Shown one piece after another: positions 26,949-35,984 of a stretch of DNA of 64,000 bases. The notes beneath the pieces are model-generated. The model was not told where the DNA came from. It searched no databases and was given only the letters and a program-made list of their open reading frames with translations. The stretch lies in the NCBI GenBank assembly GCA_022844045.1, contig JALHMM010000002.1, positions 1 through 64,000 of the forward strand. Direction: 5' to 3'. A program made the translations under genes and the position numbers. The stretch is from Reyranellaceae bacterium. GTDB lineage: Bacteria > Pseudomonadota > Alphaproteobacteria > Reyranellales > Reyranellaceae. Position 1 is the stretch's first letter. Every line of letters starts with the position of its first letter.

Positions 26949-28700
26949 ATGCGCACCGCGCAGGAAAAGACCTTCATCACCCATGACGGCGTCGCGCTGT
27001 TCTACCGGCACTGGCCGACGGAAGAGACGCCGCGCGGTGCCGTCATCCTGTTGCATCGCGGGCATGAGCATTCCGGCCGCGTCGCCCATCTTGCCGACGA
27101 GCTCGATCTGCCGGACTTCGCCTTCTTCGCCTGGGATGCGCGCGGCCATGGCTGCTCGCCCGGCGCGCGCGGAGACAGTCCGAGCTTCGCCGCCTCGGTG
27201 CGCGACCTGCAGGTCTTCGTCGAGCACATCGCCCGGACCTACGGCATCGCCGTGCAGGATATCGCCGTGGTGGCGCAGAGCGTCGGCGCCGTGCTGGCGG
27301 CCACCTGGGCGCATGACTACGCGCCGCAAGTGCGCTGCATGGTGCTGGCCTCGCCGGCGTTCAAGGTGAAGCTCTACGTGCCCTTCGCGCGGCCGGCGCT
27401 GAAGTTGCTGGAGGCGATCTGGCCCGGCCGATTCGTGAACAGCTACGTCAAGCCCAAGCTGCTGACGCACGATCCCGCGCGTATCGCGTCCTATGACACC
27501 GACACGCTGGTGACGCGCGCGATCTCGGTGAAGATCCTGACCCAGCTCTACGAGGCGGCCGAGCGCGTGGTCGCGGATGCGCGCGCCATATCGGTGCCGA
27601 CGCAGGTGCTGATCTCCGGCTCGGACTGGGTGGTGCATGCCGGCCCTCAACACAAGTTCTTCGAGGAGCTCGGCACGCCGATCAAGGAACGCCGCGTGCT
27701 GCCCGGCTTCTATCACGACACTTTGGGCGAGCTCGACCGCTCCTCCGCTGTCGGCCATGCGCGCCGCTTCATCCTCGAGCGCTTTTTCGAGAAACCGAAG
27801 CGGCCCACGTTGCTCGAGGCCGATCTGTGGGGCCACACCCGCGACGAGGCCGACCGGCTGGCGACGCCGCTGTCGCTGGGCACCGCGCGCGGTATTTACT
27901 GGGCGATGACGCGGTTCTGGCTGAAGGTCGGTGGGTTGTTCTCGCGCGGTATCAAGGTCGGCCATCAGACCGGCTTCGATTCCGGCTCCAGCCTCGACTA
28001 CGTCTATCGCAACACGCCGGAGGGGCTGGGGCCGATCGGTCGCCTGGTCGACAAGATCTATCTCGCCTCGATCGGTTGGCGCGGCATCCGCCAGCGCAAG
28101 GTCCACGCCGAGGAGATGATCCGCTCGGCCATGGCCAAGCTGCGCAAGGACGGGCGCCCGGTACACATCCTCGACATCGCCGCCGGCCATGGCCGCTACG
28201 TGCTGGAGGCGTTGACCGAAGGCGGGCAGCGCCCCGACTCGATCCTGCTGCGCGACTTCAGCCCGATCAACGTCGAGGCCGGTCAGAAGCTGATCCAGAG
28301 CAAAGGGCTGCAGGACGTCGCGCGCTTCGTGCAGGCCGATGCGTTCTCGACCGCGAGCTTCGCCGGCCTCGATCCGGTGCCGACCCTGGGCATTGTCTCG
28401 GGCCTCTACGAGCTCTTCCCCGAGAACGAGCTGGTACGCCGCTCGCTCGCCGGCATGGCCAGCGCGATCCCCGAGGGCGGCTATCTGGTCTACACCGGCC
28501 AGCCCTGGCACCCGCAGCTCGAGCTGATCGCGCGCGCGTTGACCAGCCATCGTCAGGGCCAAGCTTGGGTGATGCGCCGGCGCACGCAGGAGGAGATGGA
28601 CCAGCTCGTCGCCGAAGCCGGCTTCGAGAAGATCGACCAGCGCATCGACGGCTGGGGCATCTTCACCGTCAGCCTCGCGCGCCGACGTGGCGCGGCATGA
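26949..28700 (+). CDS. ynbC: Alpha/beta hydrolase-methyltransferase fusion (YnbC-like)
   Basis: A 583-residue two-domain protein. Residues about 10-290 are an alpha/beta hydrolase of the lysophospholipase type (HRGHEHSGR, FAWDARGHG, nucleophile region VVAQSVGAVLA with Ser in an AxSxG variant, FYHDTLGE near the catalytic His). Residues about 390-583 are a class I methyltransferase (VHILDIAAGHGRYVLEAL, GIVSGLYELF, GGYLVYTGQPWHPQ). Length and fusion match E. coli YnbC (about 585 residues). GAGG lies 5 bases before the ATG; an in-frame GTG at 26934 is possible. A role in lipid head-group or acyl-chain modification is inferred. Confidence 0.85.
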   Translation: MRTAQEKTFITHDGVALFYRHWPTEETPRGAVILLHRGHEHSGRVAHLADELDLPDFAFFAWDARGHGCSPGARGDSPSFAASVRDLQVFVEHIARTYGIAVQDIAVVAQSVGAVLAATWAHDYAPQVRCMVLASPAFKVKLYVPFARPALKLLEAIWPGRFVNSYVKPKLLTHDPARIASYDTDTLVTRAISVKILTQLYEAAERVVADARAISVPTQVLISGSDWVVHAGPQHKFFEELGTPIKERRVLPGFYHDTLGELDRSSAVGHARRFILERFFEKPKRPTLLEADLWGHTRDEADRLATPLSLGTARGIYWAMTRFWLKVGGLFSRGIKVGHQTGFDSGSSLDYVYRNTPEGLGPIGRLVDKIYLASIGWRGIRQRKVHAEEMIRSAMAKLRKDGRPVHILDIAAGHGRYVLEALTEGGQRPDSILLRDFSPINVEAGQKLIQSKGLQDVARFVQADAFSTASFAGLDPVPTLGIVSGLYELFPENELVRRSLAGMASAIPEGGYLVYTGQPWHPQLELIARALTSHRQGQAWVMRRRTQEEMDQLVAEAGFEKIDQRIDGWGIFTVSLARRRGAA

Positions 28701-28720
28701 GCGGGGTTGAGCCATCTTTA

Positions 28721-28841
28721 CCTTCCCCCGGAGGGGGAAGGTGGCGCGGAGCGACGGATGGGGGATGTCGAAGACGAACACCGCCTTCGTCTTCGACATC
28801 CCCCTTCCGCCCTTCGAGCACCTTCCCCCTCCGGGGGAAGG
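28721..28841. repeat. Dispersed palindromic repeat, family 1 (full element)
   Basis: CTTCCCCCGGAGGGGGAAGG, GGATGGGGGATGTCGAAGAC with its inverted partner, and a closing CCCCCTCCGGGGG hairpin. It lies between the ynbC-like and ynbD-like genes; an apparent 36-residue extension of the latter is only repeat read in frame. Confidence 0.9.
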
Positions 28842-28848
28842 GGGCGTC

Positions 28849-30144
28849 ATGACCACGGCGCGCCCCTGGCGCAAGGCGCTGCTGTGGCTGGCGATCACGG
28901 CGGTGTTTTTCTATGCCAGCTATGGCGGCGCCAACTGGCTCGCGAGTCGGCGTAGCGATGTCGGCGGGGTCGTGCTCGACTGGGAACGCCACATCCCGTT
29001 CCTCGCCTGGAGCATCCTGCCGTACTGGTCGATCAATGCCTTCTACGCCGCGTCGTTCTTCGTCTGCCGCGACGAGGATGAGCTGCGCATCCAGGTGCGC
29101 CGCCTGATCACGGCGCAGGCGATCGCCGTGACCTGCTTCGTGCTCTTCCCACTGCGCATGACCTTCGATCGGCCGCCAACCGACGGCGTGCCGGGTTTCC
29201 TCTTTGAGGTGCTGGGTGGCTTCGACAAGCCGTTCAATCAGGCGCCCTCGCTCCACGTCGCGCTGTCGGTGGTGCTGACCGACTTCTACTGCCGCCACGT
29301 GGCGCCGCGCTGGCGCTGGCTGGTGCATCTGTGGTTCTGGGCCGTCGCGCTCTCGGTGCTGACGACCTGGCAGCATCATTTCATCGACCTGCCGACCGGC
29401 GCGCTGCTGGGCGCGCTGGTCGTGTGGGTCTGGCCGTGGCAGGCGCGCGCACCGCTCGCGCGCCCCCGGCTCACCGAGATCCCGCGCCGCCGCGTCTTGG
29501 CGCTGCGCTACGCCCTCGCGGCTATCGCCACCGCTGCTCTGGCGCAGGCCCTGGGCGGCGCGGGATACTGGCTCCTGTGGCCGGCGCTGTCGCTCGGCCT
29601 GGTCGCCGCCGCCTATGCCTTCCTCGGCATCGAGGCGTTCCAGAAGGACGAGGATGGACGGCAGAGCATGGCGGCGTGGTGGCTCTTCCTGCCGTATCGC
29701 TTCGGCGCCTGGATCAACGCGCGGCTGTGGACGCGCAACGACCCGCCGGCGGTTCATGTCGCCGATGGCGTGTGGATCGGCCGCATGCCGCTGGCGCACG
29801 ACGTCGCGGCGCTGCCGGCACGGCGGGTCGTCGACCTTTGCGCCGAGCTGCCGGCGCCGCGCGGCCTCGAGGCGCTGCGCACGCATCCCGCGCTCGACCT
29901 GGTGCCGGTCGAGCGATCGGTGCTGGAGAAGGCGGCCGCGTCGATCGAGTCACTGCGCCGCGACGGGCCGGTGCTCGTGGTCTGCGCTTTGGGCTATGGC
30001 CGCAGCGCCGCGGCGATCGCCACCTGGCTGCTGCTCAGCGGCCGCGCCGCCGACGCCGCGCGCGCGGTGGCGATGGTGCGCGCCGCCAAGCCGCGCATCG
30101 TGCTCGACGCCGGCTTCCTGCCGCCGGTGCCGGTGGCGCCGTGA
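28849..30144 (+). CDS. ynbD: PAP2 lipid phosphatase fused to a tyrosine phosphatase-like domain (YnbD-like)
   Basis: A 431-residue protein, close to E. coli YnbD (430). The N-terminal part has several membrane segments and the PAP2 catalytic blocks: PSLHVALS and the later His/Asp block TWQHHFIDLPTGA. The C-terminal third is a cytosolic dual-specificity phosphatase fold with the loop CALGYGRS (C-x5-R-S). The ATG at 28849 is directly after the palindromic repeat. The stop overlaps the next start (GTGA). Likely removes phosphate from lipid intermediates of the operon's pathway. Confidence 0.85.
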   Translation: MTTARPWRKALLWLAITAVFFYASYGGANWLASRRSDVGGVVLDWERHIPFLAWSILPYWSINAFYAASFFVCRDEDELRIQVRRLITAQAIAVTCFVLFPLRMTFDRPPTDGVPGFLFEVLGGFDKPFNQAPSLHVALSVVLTDFYCRHVAPRWRWLVHLWFWAVALSVLTTWQHHFIDLPTGALLGALVVWVWPWQARAPLARPRLTEIPRRRVLALRYALAAIATAALAQALGGAGYWLLWPALSLGLVAAAYAFLGIEAFQKDEDGRQSMAAWWLFLPYRFGAWINARLWTRNDPPAVHVADGVWIGRMPLAHDVAALPARRVVDLCAELPAPRGLEALRTHPALDLVPVERSVLEKAAASIESLRRDGPVLVVCALGYGRSAAAIATWLLLSGRAADAARAVAMVRAAKPRIVLDAGFLPPVPVAP

Positions 30145-30554
30145 CCGAGGAGACGCTGGCCGACCTGCTGGATCAGGGACGGCTGATCCACGGCCTTGCC
30201 GCGCCGCTCACCGTCGCCACGACCGTGGCCGTGCCAGCGCTAGCGGTGCTGCACAAGCCGTCGGCCGGCGCCCTGGCGGTGCTGACCGTCTCGGTCGTGC
30301 TGGGCCTGATCGAGACATTGCTGGCGCTGCGCGTCGCCTTCGATGCCGCCGCGCTGCGCCGCATGGCCGGTCACGCCGACGGCATGACTCGCTTTGACTC
30401 GGCGCTGATGACGCTGGGCCTGATCAAGCTGGACCGTGCCGGCCGGCCGATGGCCGATCGCGCCAAGGGCTGCCTGCGCTTGCTGCGTCTGCAGGCGATC
30501 GTTGCCATACTGCAGGTCGCGGCGGTGGTTGCCGCCGGGTGGCTGACGGTCTGA
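30141..30554 (+). CDS. Small membrane protein of the ynb-like operon
   Basis: A 137-residue protein starting at a GTG that overlaps the preceding stop (GTGA) and ending on the next ATG (TGATG). Two hydrophobic segments near residues 20-60 (LTVATTVAVPALAVL, ALAVLTVSVVLGLIETLLAL) and one at the C-terminus (LQAIVAILQVAAVVAAGWL) flank a soluble loop. No family is recognised. Tight overlaps on both sides imply it works with the phospholipid enzymes; it has no counterpart in the four-gene E. coli operon. Confidence 0.65.
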   Translation: MTEETLADLLDQGRLIHGLAAPLTVATTVAVPALAVLHKPSAGALAVLTVSVVLGLIETLLALRVAFDAAALRRMAGHADGMTRFDSALMTLGLIKLDRAGRPMADRAKGCLRLLRLQAIVAILQVAAVVAAGWLTV

Positions 30555-31219
30555 TGCAGCGTTCATTCCTGGAAGAGACGGCGGCGACCGCGATCATCGA
30601 GGCGGCGCGGCTGGCCACCGGCGCGCAGGCGCTGTGGAAGGGCTGCGCCCCTGAAGCGCGCCAGCGCATCTACTTCGCCAACCACACCAGCCACGGCGAC
30701 TTCGTGCTGCTGTGGGCCTCGCTGCCGCGCTACATCCGGCGCACGACGCGGCCGATCGCCGGCGAGGATTACTGGTATGGAACGAAGGCGCGCCGCTGGA
30801 TCGTCGACCGCGTCTTTCGCGCCGTCACCATCCCGCGCGTCGGCGATCCGCGCCAGGCGATCGCGCGCATGCAGACGGCGCTCGAGGAGGGCTCCTCGCT
30901 GATCGTCTTCCCCGAGGGCACGCGCAACATGACCGACCAGAAGCTGCTGCCGCTGCGCAACGGCCTGTTCTGGCTGGCGCACATGCGCCGCGACGTCGAG
31001 TGCGTGCCGGTGTGGATCGCCAATCTCAACCGCGTGCTGCCCAAGGGCGAGTTCTTGCCCATCCCGCTGCTGTGCACCGTCACCTTCGGCGCGCCGATGA
31101 CCCTGCGGGACGAGGAGACGCGCGAGGCCTTCCTCGCCCGCGCGCGCGAGGGCCTGCTGTCGCTGGCGCCGCGCCACATCGGCTCGGGCACCGGTGCCGT
31201 CTCGGAGATCGCGCCGTGA
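30554..31219 (+). CDS. 1-acyl-glycerol-3-phosphate acyltransferase-like protein (PlsC family)
   Basis: A 221-residue protein starting MQRSFLEETAATAI. It has the acyltransferase blocks ANHTSHGD (catalytic NHx4D) and VFPEGTRN (FPEGT substrate site), plus VPVWIANLNRVLPKG. Enzymes of this family add the second acyl chain in phosphatidic acid synthesis or acylate related lipids. It overlaps both neighbours, so translation is coupled. Its product would feed the cytidylyltransferase encoded next. Confidence 0.85.
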   Translation: MQRSFLEETAATAIIEAARLATGAQALWKGCAPEARQRIYFANHTSHGDFVLLWASLPRYIRRTTRPIAGEDYWYGTKARRWIVDRVFRAVTIPRVGDPRQAIARMQTALEEGSSLIVFPEGTRNMTDQKLLPLRNGLFWLAHMRRDVECVPVWIANLNRVLPKGEFLPIPLLCTVTFGAPMTLRDEETREAFLARAREGLLSLAPRHIGSGTGAVSEIAP

Positions 31220-32163
31220 CGGCCACCGAGCATACGATTGTCCTGTTCGTCGGCGTCGGCGTGCTGCTGGTGATCGCCACGGCGATCGGCATTGTGCTCG
31301 ATCGCCGCAGCCGCGCGCGCGGCGTGATCAGCCCGACGATCGAGAACCTCAACGCCCGCATCCGCGCCTGGTGGGTGATGGTCGCCTTCATGGGCGTGGC
31401 GGTGCTGCTGGGCGGAATCGCCATCATCGTGCTGATGGCGATCTGCTCCTTCCTGGCGCTGCGGGAGATGCTGACCTTGATCCAGACGCGCAGCGCCGAT
31501 CATTTCGTGCTGGCCGGCGTCTTCTTCATCGTGCTGCCGGCGCAGTACGTGCTGATCGCCATCGACTGGTACGGGCTCTACTCGATCTTCATCCCGGTCT
31601 ACGCCTTCCTCGTCGCGCCGATCATCGCCGTGCTGCGCGGCGACACCACGCGTTTCCTCGAGCGGATCTCGGAGACGCAGTGGAGCATGATGATCTGCAT
31701 CTACTGCGTCTCGCACGTGCCGGCGATCATGATGCTGCCGATCCCCGGCTACGAGGGCCGCCAGTTCCTGCTGGTCGCCTTCCTGGTGATCGTCGTGCAG
31801 TCCAGCGACGTGCTGCAATATGTCTGGGGCAAGCTGTTCGGGCGCCACAAGATCGCGCCCTCACTGTCACCGTCGAAGACCGTCGAGGGCTTCGTCGGCG
31901 GCGTCGCCAGCGCCACGGCGCTGGGCGCGGCGCTGTGGTGGATCACGCCGTTCAGCGTCTTCCACGCCGGGCTGCTGGCTTTCATCATCTGCCTGATGGG
32001 CTTCTGCGGCGGGCTGGTGATGTCGGCGATCAAGCGCGATCTGGGCGTCAAGGACTGGGGCAGCCTGATCGAGGGCCATGGCGGCATCCTCGACCGCCTC
32101 GACTCGGTGATCTTCGCGGCGCCGATCTTTTTCCACGTCACCCGCTATTGGTGGACGCCGTAA
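31216..32163 (+). CDS. ynbB: Phosphatidate cytidylyltransferase-like protein (YnbB/CdsA family)
   Basis: A 315-residue multi-spanning membrane protein that starts with GTG overlapping the preceding stop. The CdsA signature region is clear: SSDVLQYVWGKLFGRHK, SPSKTVEGFVGG, GDLVMS-like CGGLVMSAIKRDLGVKDWG, HGGILDRLDS and FAAPIFFHVTRY. It should make CDP-diacylglycerol from phosphatidic acid, the donor for the YnbA-like enzyme. Its last 420 bp are repeated at 35385-35804 in front of toxin locus D. Confidence 0.88.
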   Translation: MTATEHTIVLFVGVGVLLVIATAIGIVLDRRSRARGVISPTIENLNARIRAWWVMVAFMGVAVLLGGIAIIVLMAICSFLALREMLTLIQTRSADHFVLAGVFFIVLPAQYVLIAIDWYGLYSIFIPVYAFLVAPIIAVLRGDTTRFLERISETQWSMMICIYCVSHVPAIMMLPIPGYEGRQFLLVAFLVIVVQSSDVLQYVWGKLFGRHKIAPSLSPSKTVEGFVGGVASATALGAALWWITPFSVFHAGLLAFIICLMGFCGGLVMSAIKRDLGVKDWGSLIEGHGGILDRLDSVIFAAPIFFHVTRYWWTP

Positions 32164-32214
32164 CGACCGCCGTAGGGGCAAACGTTGTTGTTCTCCCCGT
32201 AGGACGAGAGTGGC

Positions 32215-32343
32215 CAATTGCTCGCCCGTAGCTGCGGAAATCGATCCGCCGCGCCGCGCTTGGTAAAATTCCCGTCGATGGCATGACGCGACACAGGCGA
32301 CCGATCCACGGCGCCGCGTCCTGCCCTTCGCGACGGGACAGCG
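32215..32343 (+). promoter_or_regulatory. Conserved leader of locus C toxin
   Basis: It carries the block shared by all four toxin loci: GTAGCTGCGGAAATCG, TTGGTAAAATTCCCG and CACAGGCGACCGATCCACGG. TAAAAT at 32264-32269 is a good -10 candidate. The locus D leader (35856-35984) differs from it at only two positions seen by eye. Confidence 0.55.
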
Positions 32344-34674
32344 ATGGCCGGCAGAATCTGGATACCGCCCTACAAGCCACTGGGCGTCAGCGCCCAGGCG
32401 GTGCCCGGCGGCGGCTACATCAAGGTCGACGCCAGCGTCGCCCAGTTCGGCGGGTCGGTCCTGGGGTCGCTCGGCCGACAGGCCGCCGAAGGCGCCGCCG
32501 GCATCGCCGCCGCGGTCTCCGAGCATCTCGCCAACGACAACGAAGCGGTGGTGAAGGCCGCCGACGTGCGGCTGGGCGAGGCCGAGCAGACGCTGCTCTT
32601 CGATCCCCAAAACGGCTATCTCAACACGCAGGGCCAGACGGCGCTGACCCATGCGCCCGCGGTGCTCGAGGCCTATACCCAGACGCAGAACCGCGAGCTG
32701 GCGCAGACCGCCGACGACGATCAGCGACAGATGCTGCAGGGCCTCAACGAGCGCCGGCTGGCCGACTTCACCACCCAGGTCGAGCGCCACACCGACACCG
32801 AGCGGCAGCGCTGGTACGATCAAGCCGGCGAGCGCCGCATCGCGCAGATGCAGGCGGACGCCAAGCTGCACTGGAGCGACGACGCGCTGCTGCGCCGCGC
32901 ATTAGGCACGACGCGCTTCGAGGTGCGCGAGAAGGCCGAACGCAAGGGCTGGGACAAGGCGCTGACCGAGGCGGCACTGCGCCAGCACACCAGCCGCATC
33001 TTGGTAGGGGCGATCGAGGGCGCGGTGGAACGCGACCCCGACCGTGCCCAGGCTGTGCGCACGCGCTACGACCAGCACATCGAAGCGCCCGATCGTGTTG
33101 CGCTGGATGCGCTGTTGGCCGAAGCGCAGATCCGCCGGCGTGTAGATGCCGCGAGCGCGGCGATCCTGAACGCTACGCCACCGGACGGCGAGCAGCCGAC
33201 GCCGCAATGGCGCTTGCGACAGGCCGAAGCGATCACCGAGCCGGCCGTGCGCGCCGCCACAATCCGCCGTGTGCTTGACGCCGCCGCCGAGACCCAGGCC
33301 CGTGCCCGAGCGCTGGCCGAGCAGGTGCTGGCAAAGGTGCTGAATGACGCTCTGACCGACCCCTCGCAGATCCCGGTACGCGAGTGGGTGAATCTCGACG
33401 TCGAGCACCGCCAGGCGATCGAAACGCGCCTCGACCACAACGCCGCCGGCACGGAGCCGTCCAAGAAGCCGGCTCTGGTCGACGACCTGGCGACGCAGAT
33501 GACGCGGGCACCGCATGAGTTCGCGCGTCGCGATCTTGTTCCCGAGATCGCGCGCCTTTCGCTGGCGCAATGGCAACGATTTCGTGACTGGCAGGGCGGC
33601 ATCCGGCGCAACGACCCCGCGACCGAGGACGAGATCTACGCCATCAAGCGCGGCCTGCAACTCGCCAACAAGATGCTGCCAGTGGACTTGGCGGAAGACG
33701 AGGCCATGAACGTGCGCGCCGGCCTGGTCGAGGAGATCGCCATCCGACAGCGCATCACCGGCAAGAGTCCGGACGACGCCGACATCGCCGACATGCTCGC
33801 GCGCCATGTCCCGGCCAAGCCGGGTGGGGTGCATACACTCGAGTGGAATCCTCGCGACAGGGCCGAGATCACGCAGCTTCGATTCTCGCCGCCACTCTCG
33901 CGCCCAGGCGATCCCCAGAATCGACCCGAGATTCATCGCCTTCAGGGTACGAAAACGCCCAAAGATGGCCCGGGAAGACCGGGGCCGGATGATCTCTCTC
34001 CAGAAGAGAAGAGGTCTTTGCTCGATTTACTTTTCGAGCTCTACATGCTCCCGAATCTGTCGACCAGGCCCGGGCCACAACGCGGCCAGACGCCGATACC
34101 AGAGAAACCTATTCCGCCGGCGATGCCGCGGCGGTCGCCCACCAAGCCGGAATCAACACCAACAACGCCAGCGGCGAACTCGCCGGCGACAAAGGCGCCA
34201 GCAACACGCATTCCGCCCGGTACCGTTGCGGGCCAAGTGATCGGAGATGCCTCTGCGGGCAGCACGGGCCGCTCACTCTCGCCACGGGAGAAAAAGGCTC
34301 CTCCTGGGCCGCCTGGTACACACCGTCACCACGAAATACCCCAGGACAATTGGAACTCCAATCGACGCGATCCATGGAAGTTTTCGCCAGAAGCGGAGAA
34401 GTATTTCGACAGCAAAACAATCAGAGTTATGAAAGGAGACCACAAATTCGATACCTACCACCAAGAATACAACAGGCTCGTCAGCGCCGCCATCCAGAAG
34501 CATCTGGATGGGCCACCCAAGATCGACCCGGTCCAAATGAAAACAAGAGATGCAAAAAAGCTATATAAAGTCGTCGTGACCGACAATCCCGAAGTCCAAT
34601 TCTATCGTAATAGAATGGCCGAGAGCAATTTGGAGTTTCAGACGCGATATCCAATGTGGAAAGAAGGACAATGA
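32344..34674 (+). CDS. Locus C polymorphic toxin: phage-like N-terminus with HH-motif nuclease tip
   Basis: An intact 776-residue protein. The shared helical module covers residues 1 to about 490. A Pro-rich linker follows (PRRSPTKPESTPTTPAAN, KAPPGPPG). The tip from about residue 656 has HRHHEIPQDNW, YFDSKTIRVMKGDH and YHQEYNRLV, related to locus B throughout its 120 residues although the linkers differ. The His-His, GDH and EYN residues are the best candidates for a metal-dependent nuclease site (HNH/DUF2380-like). From about 34270 the DNA is clearly AT-richer than the N-terminal part, marking an imported tip. The stop overlaps the immunity gene as ATGA. Confidence 0.78.
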   Translation: MAGRIWIPPYKPLGVSAQAVPGGGYIKVDASVAQFGGSVLGSLGRQAAEGAAGIAAAVSEHLANDNEAVVKAADVRLGEAEQTLLFDPQNGYLNTQGQTALTHAPAVLEAYTQTQNRELAQTADDDQRQMLQGLNERRLADFTTQVERHTDTERQRWYDQAGERRIAQMQADAKLHWSDDALLRRALGTTRFEVREKAERKGWDKALTEAALRQHTSRILVGAIEGAVERDPDRAQAVRTRYDQHIEAPDRVALDALLAEAQIRRRVDAASAAILNATPPDGEQPTPQWRLRQAEAITEPAVRAATIRRVLDAAAETQARARALAEQVLAKVLNDALTDPSQIPVREWVNLDVEHRQAIETRLDHNAAGTEPSKKPALVDDLATQMTRAPHEFARRDLVPEIARLSLAQWQRFRDWQGGIRRNDPATEDEIYAIKRGLQLANKMLPVDLAEDEAMNVRAGLVEEIAIRQRITGKSPDDADIADMLARHVPAKPGGVHTLEWNPRDRAEITQLRFSPPLSRPGDPQNRPEIHRLQGTKTPKDGPGRPGPDDLSPEEKRSLLDLLFELYMLPNLSTRPGPQRGQTPIPEKPIPPAMPRRSPTKPESTPTTPAANSPATKAPATRIPPGTVAGQVIGDASAGSTGRSLSPREKKAPPGPPGTHRHHEIPQDNWNSNRRDPWKFSPEAEKYFDSKTIRVMKGDHKFDTYHQEYNRLVSAAIQKHLDGPPKIDPVQMKTRDAKKLYKVVVTDNPEVQFYRNRMAESNLEFQTRYPMWKEGQ

Positions 34675-35351
34675 CAAAAGATCTCGACTGGGCAGCATTG
34701 GAAGAAGAACTCCGCTCACAGCTCCCATCAGACTTTTCTGGGGTATTTGTCAGCGAAAAGTACGATGAGAACGGCATGCGCCGCGTTTTTCTTCGTCCAA
34801 CGCGGCTGCTGACGCACGAAGAGATAGTGGCGGCGTGCAAGGAAATAGCACCTATCATCCTTGAAAGAGTTTCAGAAAGACACGATGGCTGGGCGATTTC
34901 CATTGTCATCCAGCGGATCTCGGGGGATGCGATGGGTATCTACCATCTGGGATGGGCGGGCCATGAGGATCTGTGGAAACCGTTCGGGCGGCAGACGGAT
35001 CACACTGATTGGTTGGCATTGTACGAGCGTCTGAGGAAGCTGCTATCCGCCTATGGCGTGGAAAGCTCAGAGGAAGAGTTGGGCCAGTTCTCCGTCGATG
35101 ACGAAGACAACGGCCTTCCCAGGTTGCGACTGGTCATTCACGACATCGAATTTCTCACCCTGCCGCTCGTTGTCGATATCCAAACCTTGCTCAAGGACAG
35201 ATATGCCGACTGGTATGTTGTAGTGCGTCTAATCTTGCCGTCGCCGGACAAGGTCCCAGCAGATGGCATCGTGATCAATGCCGACGAGATTGTGGAGCAC
35301 TGGGATCGGGATCAATTGAAAAAAAAATTTGGCGAGCGCCTCAAGATGTAG
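34671..35351 (+). CDS. Immunity protein of locus C
   Basis: A 226-residue acidic protein starting MTKDLDWAALEEEL, with ATGA overlap to the toxin stop. It is homologous end to end to the locus B partner at 22919 (FVSEKYDENGMRRVF, AMGIYHLGWAGHEDLW, DNGLPRLRLVIHDIE, ADEIVEHWDRDQL). No family name is recognised. The DNA is AT-rich like the toxin tip and unlike the flanking genes. Confidence 0.78.
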   Translation: MTKDLDWAALEEELRSQLPSDFSGVFVSEKYDENGMRRVFLRPTRLLTHEEIVAACKEIAPIILERVSERHDGWAISIVIQRISGDAMGIYHLGWAGHEDLWKPFGRQTDHTDWLALYERLRKLLSAYGVESSEEELGQFSVDDEDNGLPRLRLVIHDIEFLTLPLVVDIQTLLKDRYADWYVVVRLILPSPDKVPADGIVINADEIVEHWDRDQLKKKFGERLKM

Positions 35352-35384
35352 TGGCGCCGGCACGGCGTCTGCGTCAGCAGCGCC

Positions 35385-35804
35385 CCCGGCTACGAGGGCC
35401 GCCAGTTCCTGCTGGTCGCCTTCCTGGTGATCGTCGTGCAGTCCAGCGACGTGCTGCATTATGTCTGGGGCAAGCTGTTCGGCCGTCACAAGATCGCGCC
35501 TTCTCTATCGCCGTCGAAGACGGTCGAGGGCTTCGTCGGCGCCGTCGCCAGCGCCACGGCGCTGGGCGCCGCGCTGTGGTGGATCACGCCGTTCAGCGTG
35601 TTCCATGCCGGTCTGCTGGCCTTCATCATCTGCCTGATGGGCTTCTGCGGTGGGCTGGTGATGTCGGCGATCAAGCGCGATCTGGGCGTCAAGGACTGGG
35701 GCAGCCTGATCGAGGGCCATGGCGGCATCCTCGACCGCCTCGACTCGGTGATCTTTGCGGCACCGATCTTTTTCCACGTCACACGCTATTGGTGGACGCC
35801 GTAA
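35385..35804 (+). pseudogene. Truncated second copy of the ynbB-like gene
   Basis: This segment repeats the last 140 codons of the cytidylyltransferase at 31216-32163, with a constant offset of 3641 bp and the same stop. It lacks the N-terminal half and any start. Differences are mostly silent, with a few changes (VLQYVWG to VLHYVWG, GFVGGVAS to GFVGAVAS). It is the left end of the duplication that produced toxin locus D. Confidence 0.92.
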
Positions 35805-35855
35805 CGACCGCCGTAGGGGCAAACGTTGTTGTTCTCCCCGTAGGACGAGAGTGGC

Positions 35856-35984
35856 CAATTGCTCGCCTGTAGCTGCGGAAATCGATCCTCCGCGCCGCGC
35901 TTGGTAAAATTCCCGTCGATGGCATGACGCGACACAGGCGACCGATCCACGGCGCCGCGTCCTGCCCTTCGCGACGGGACAGCG
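35856..35984 (+). promoter_or_regulatory. Conserved leader of locus D toxin
   Basis: It is nearly identical to the locus C leader (32215-32343), including the TAAAAT box and the CACAGGCGACCGATCCACGG block. Confidence 0.55.

Noticed and set aside
28741-28848. 36-residue N-terminal extension of the YnbD-like protein
   Set aside because: It is translated palindromic repeat; the ATG at 28849 gives the length expected for the family.
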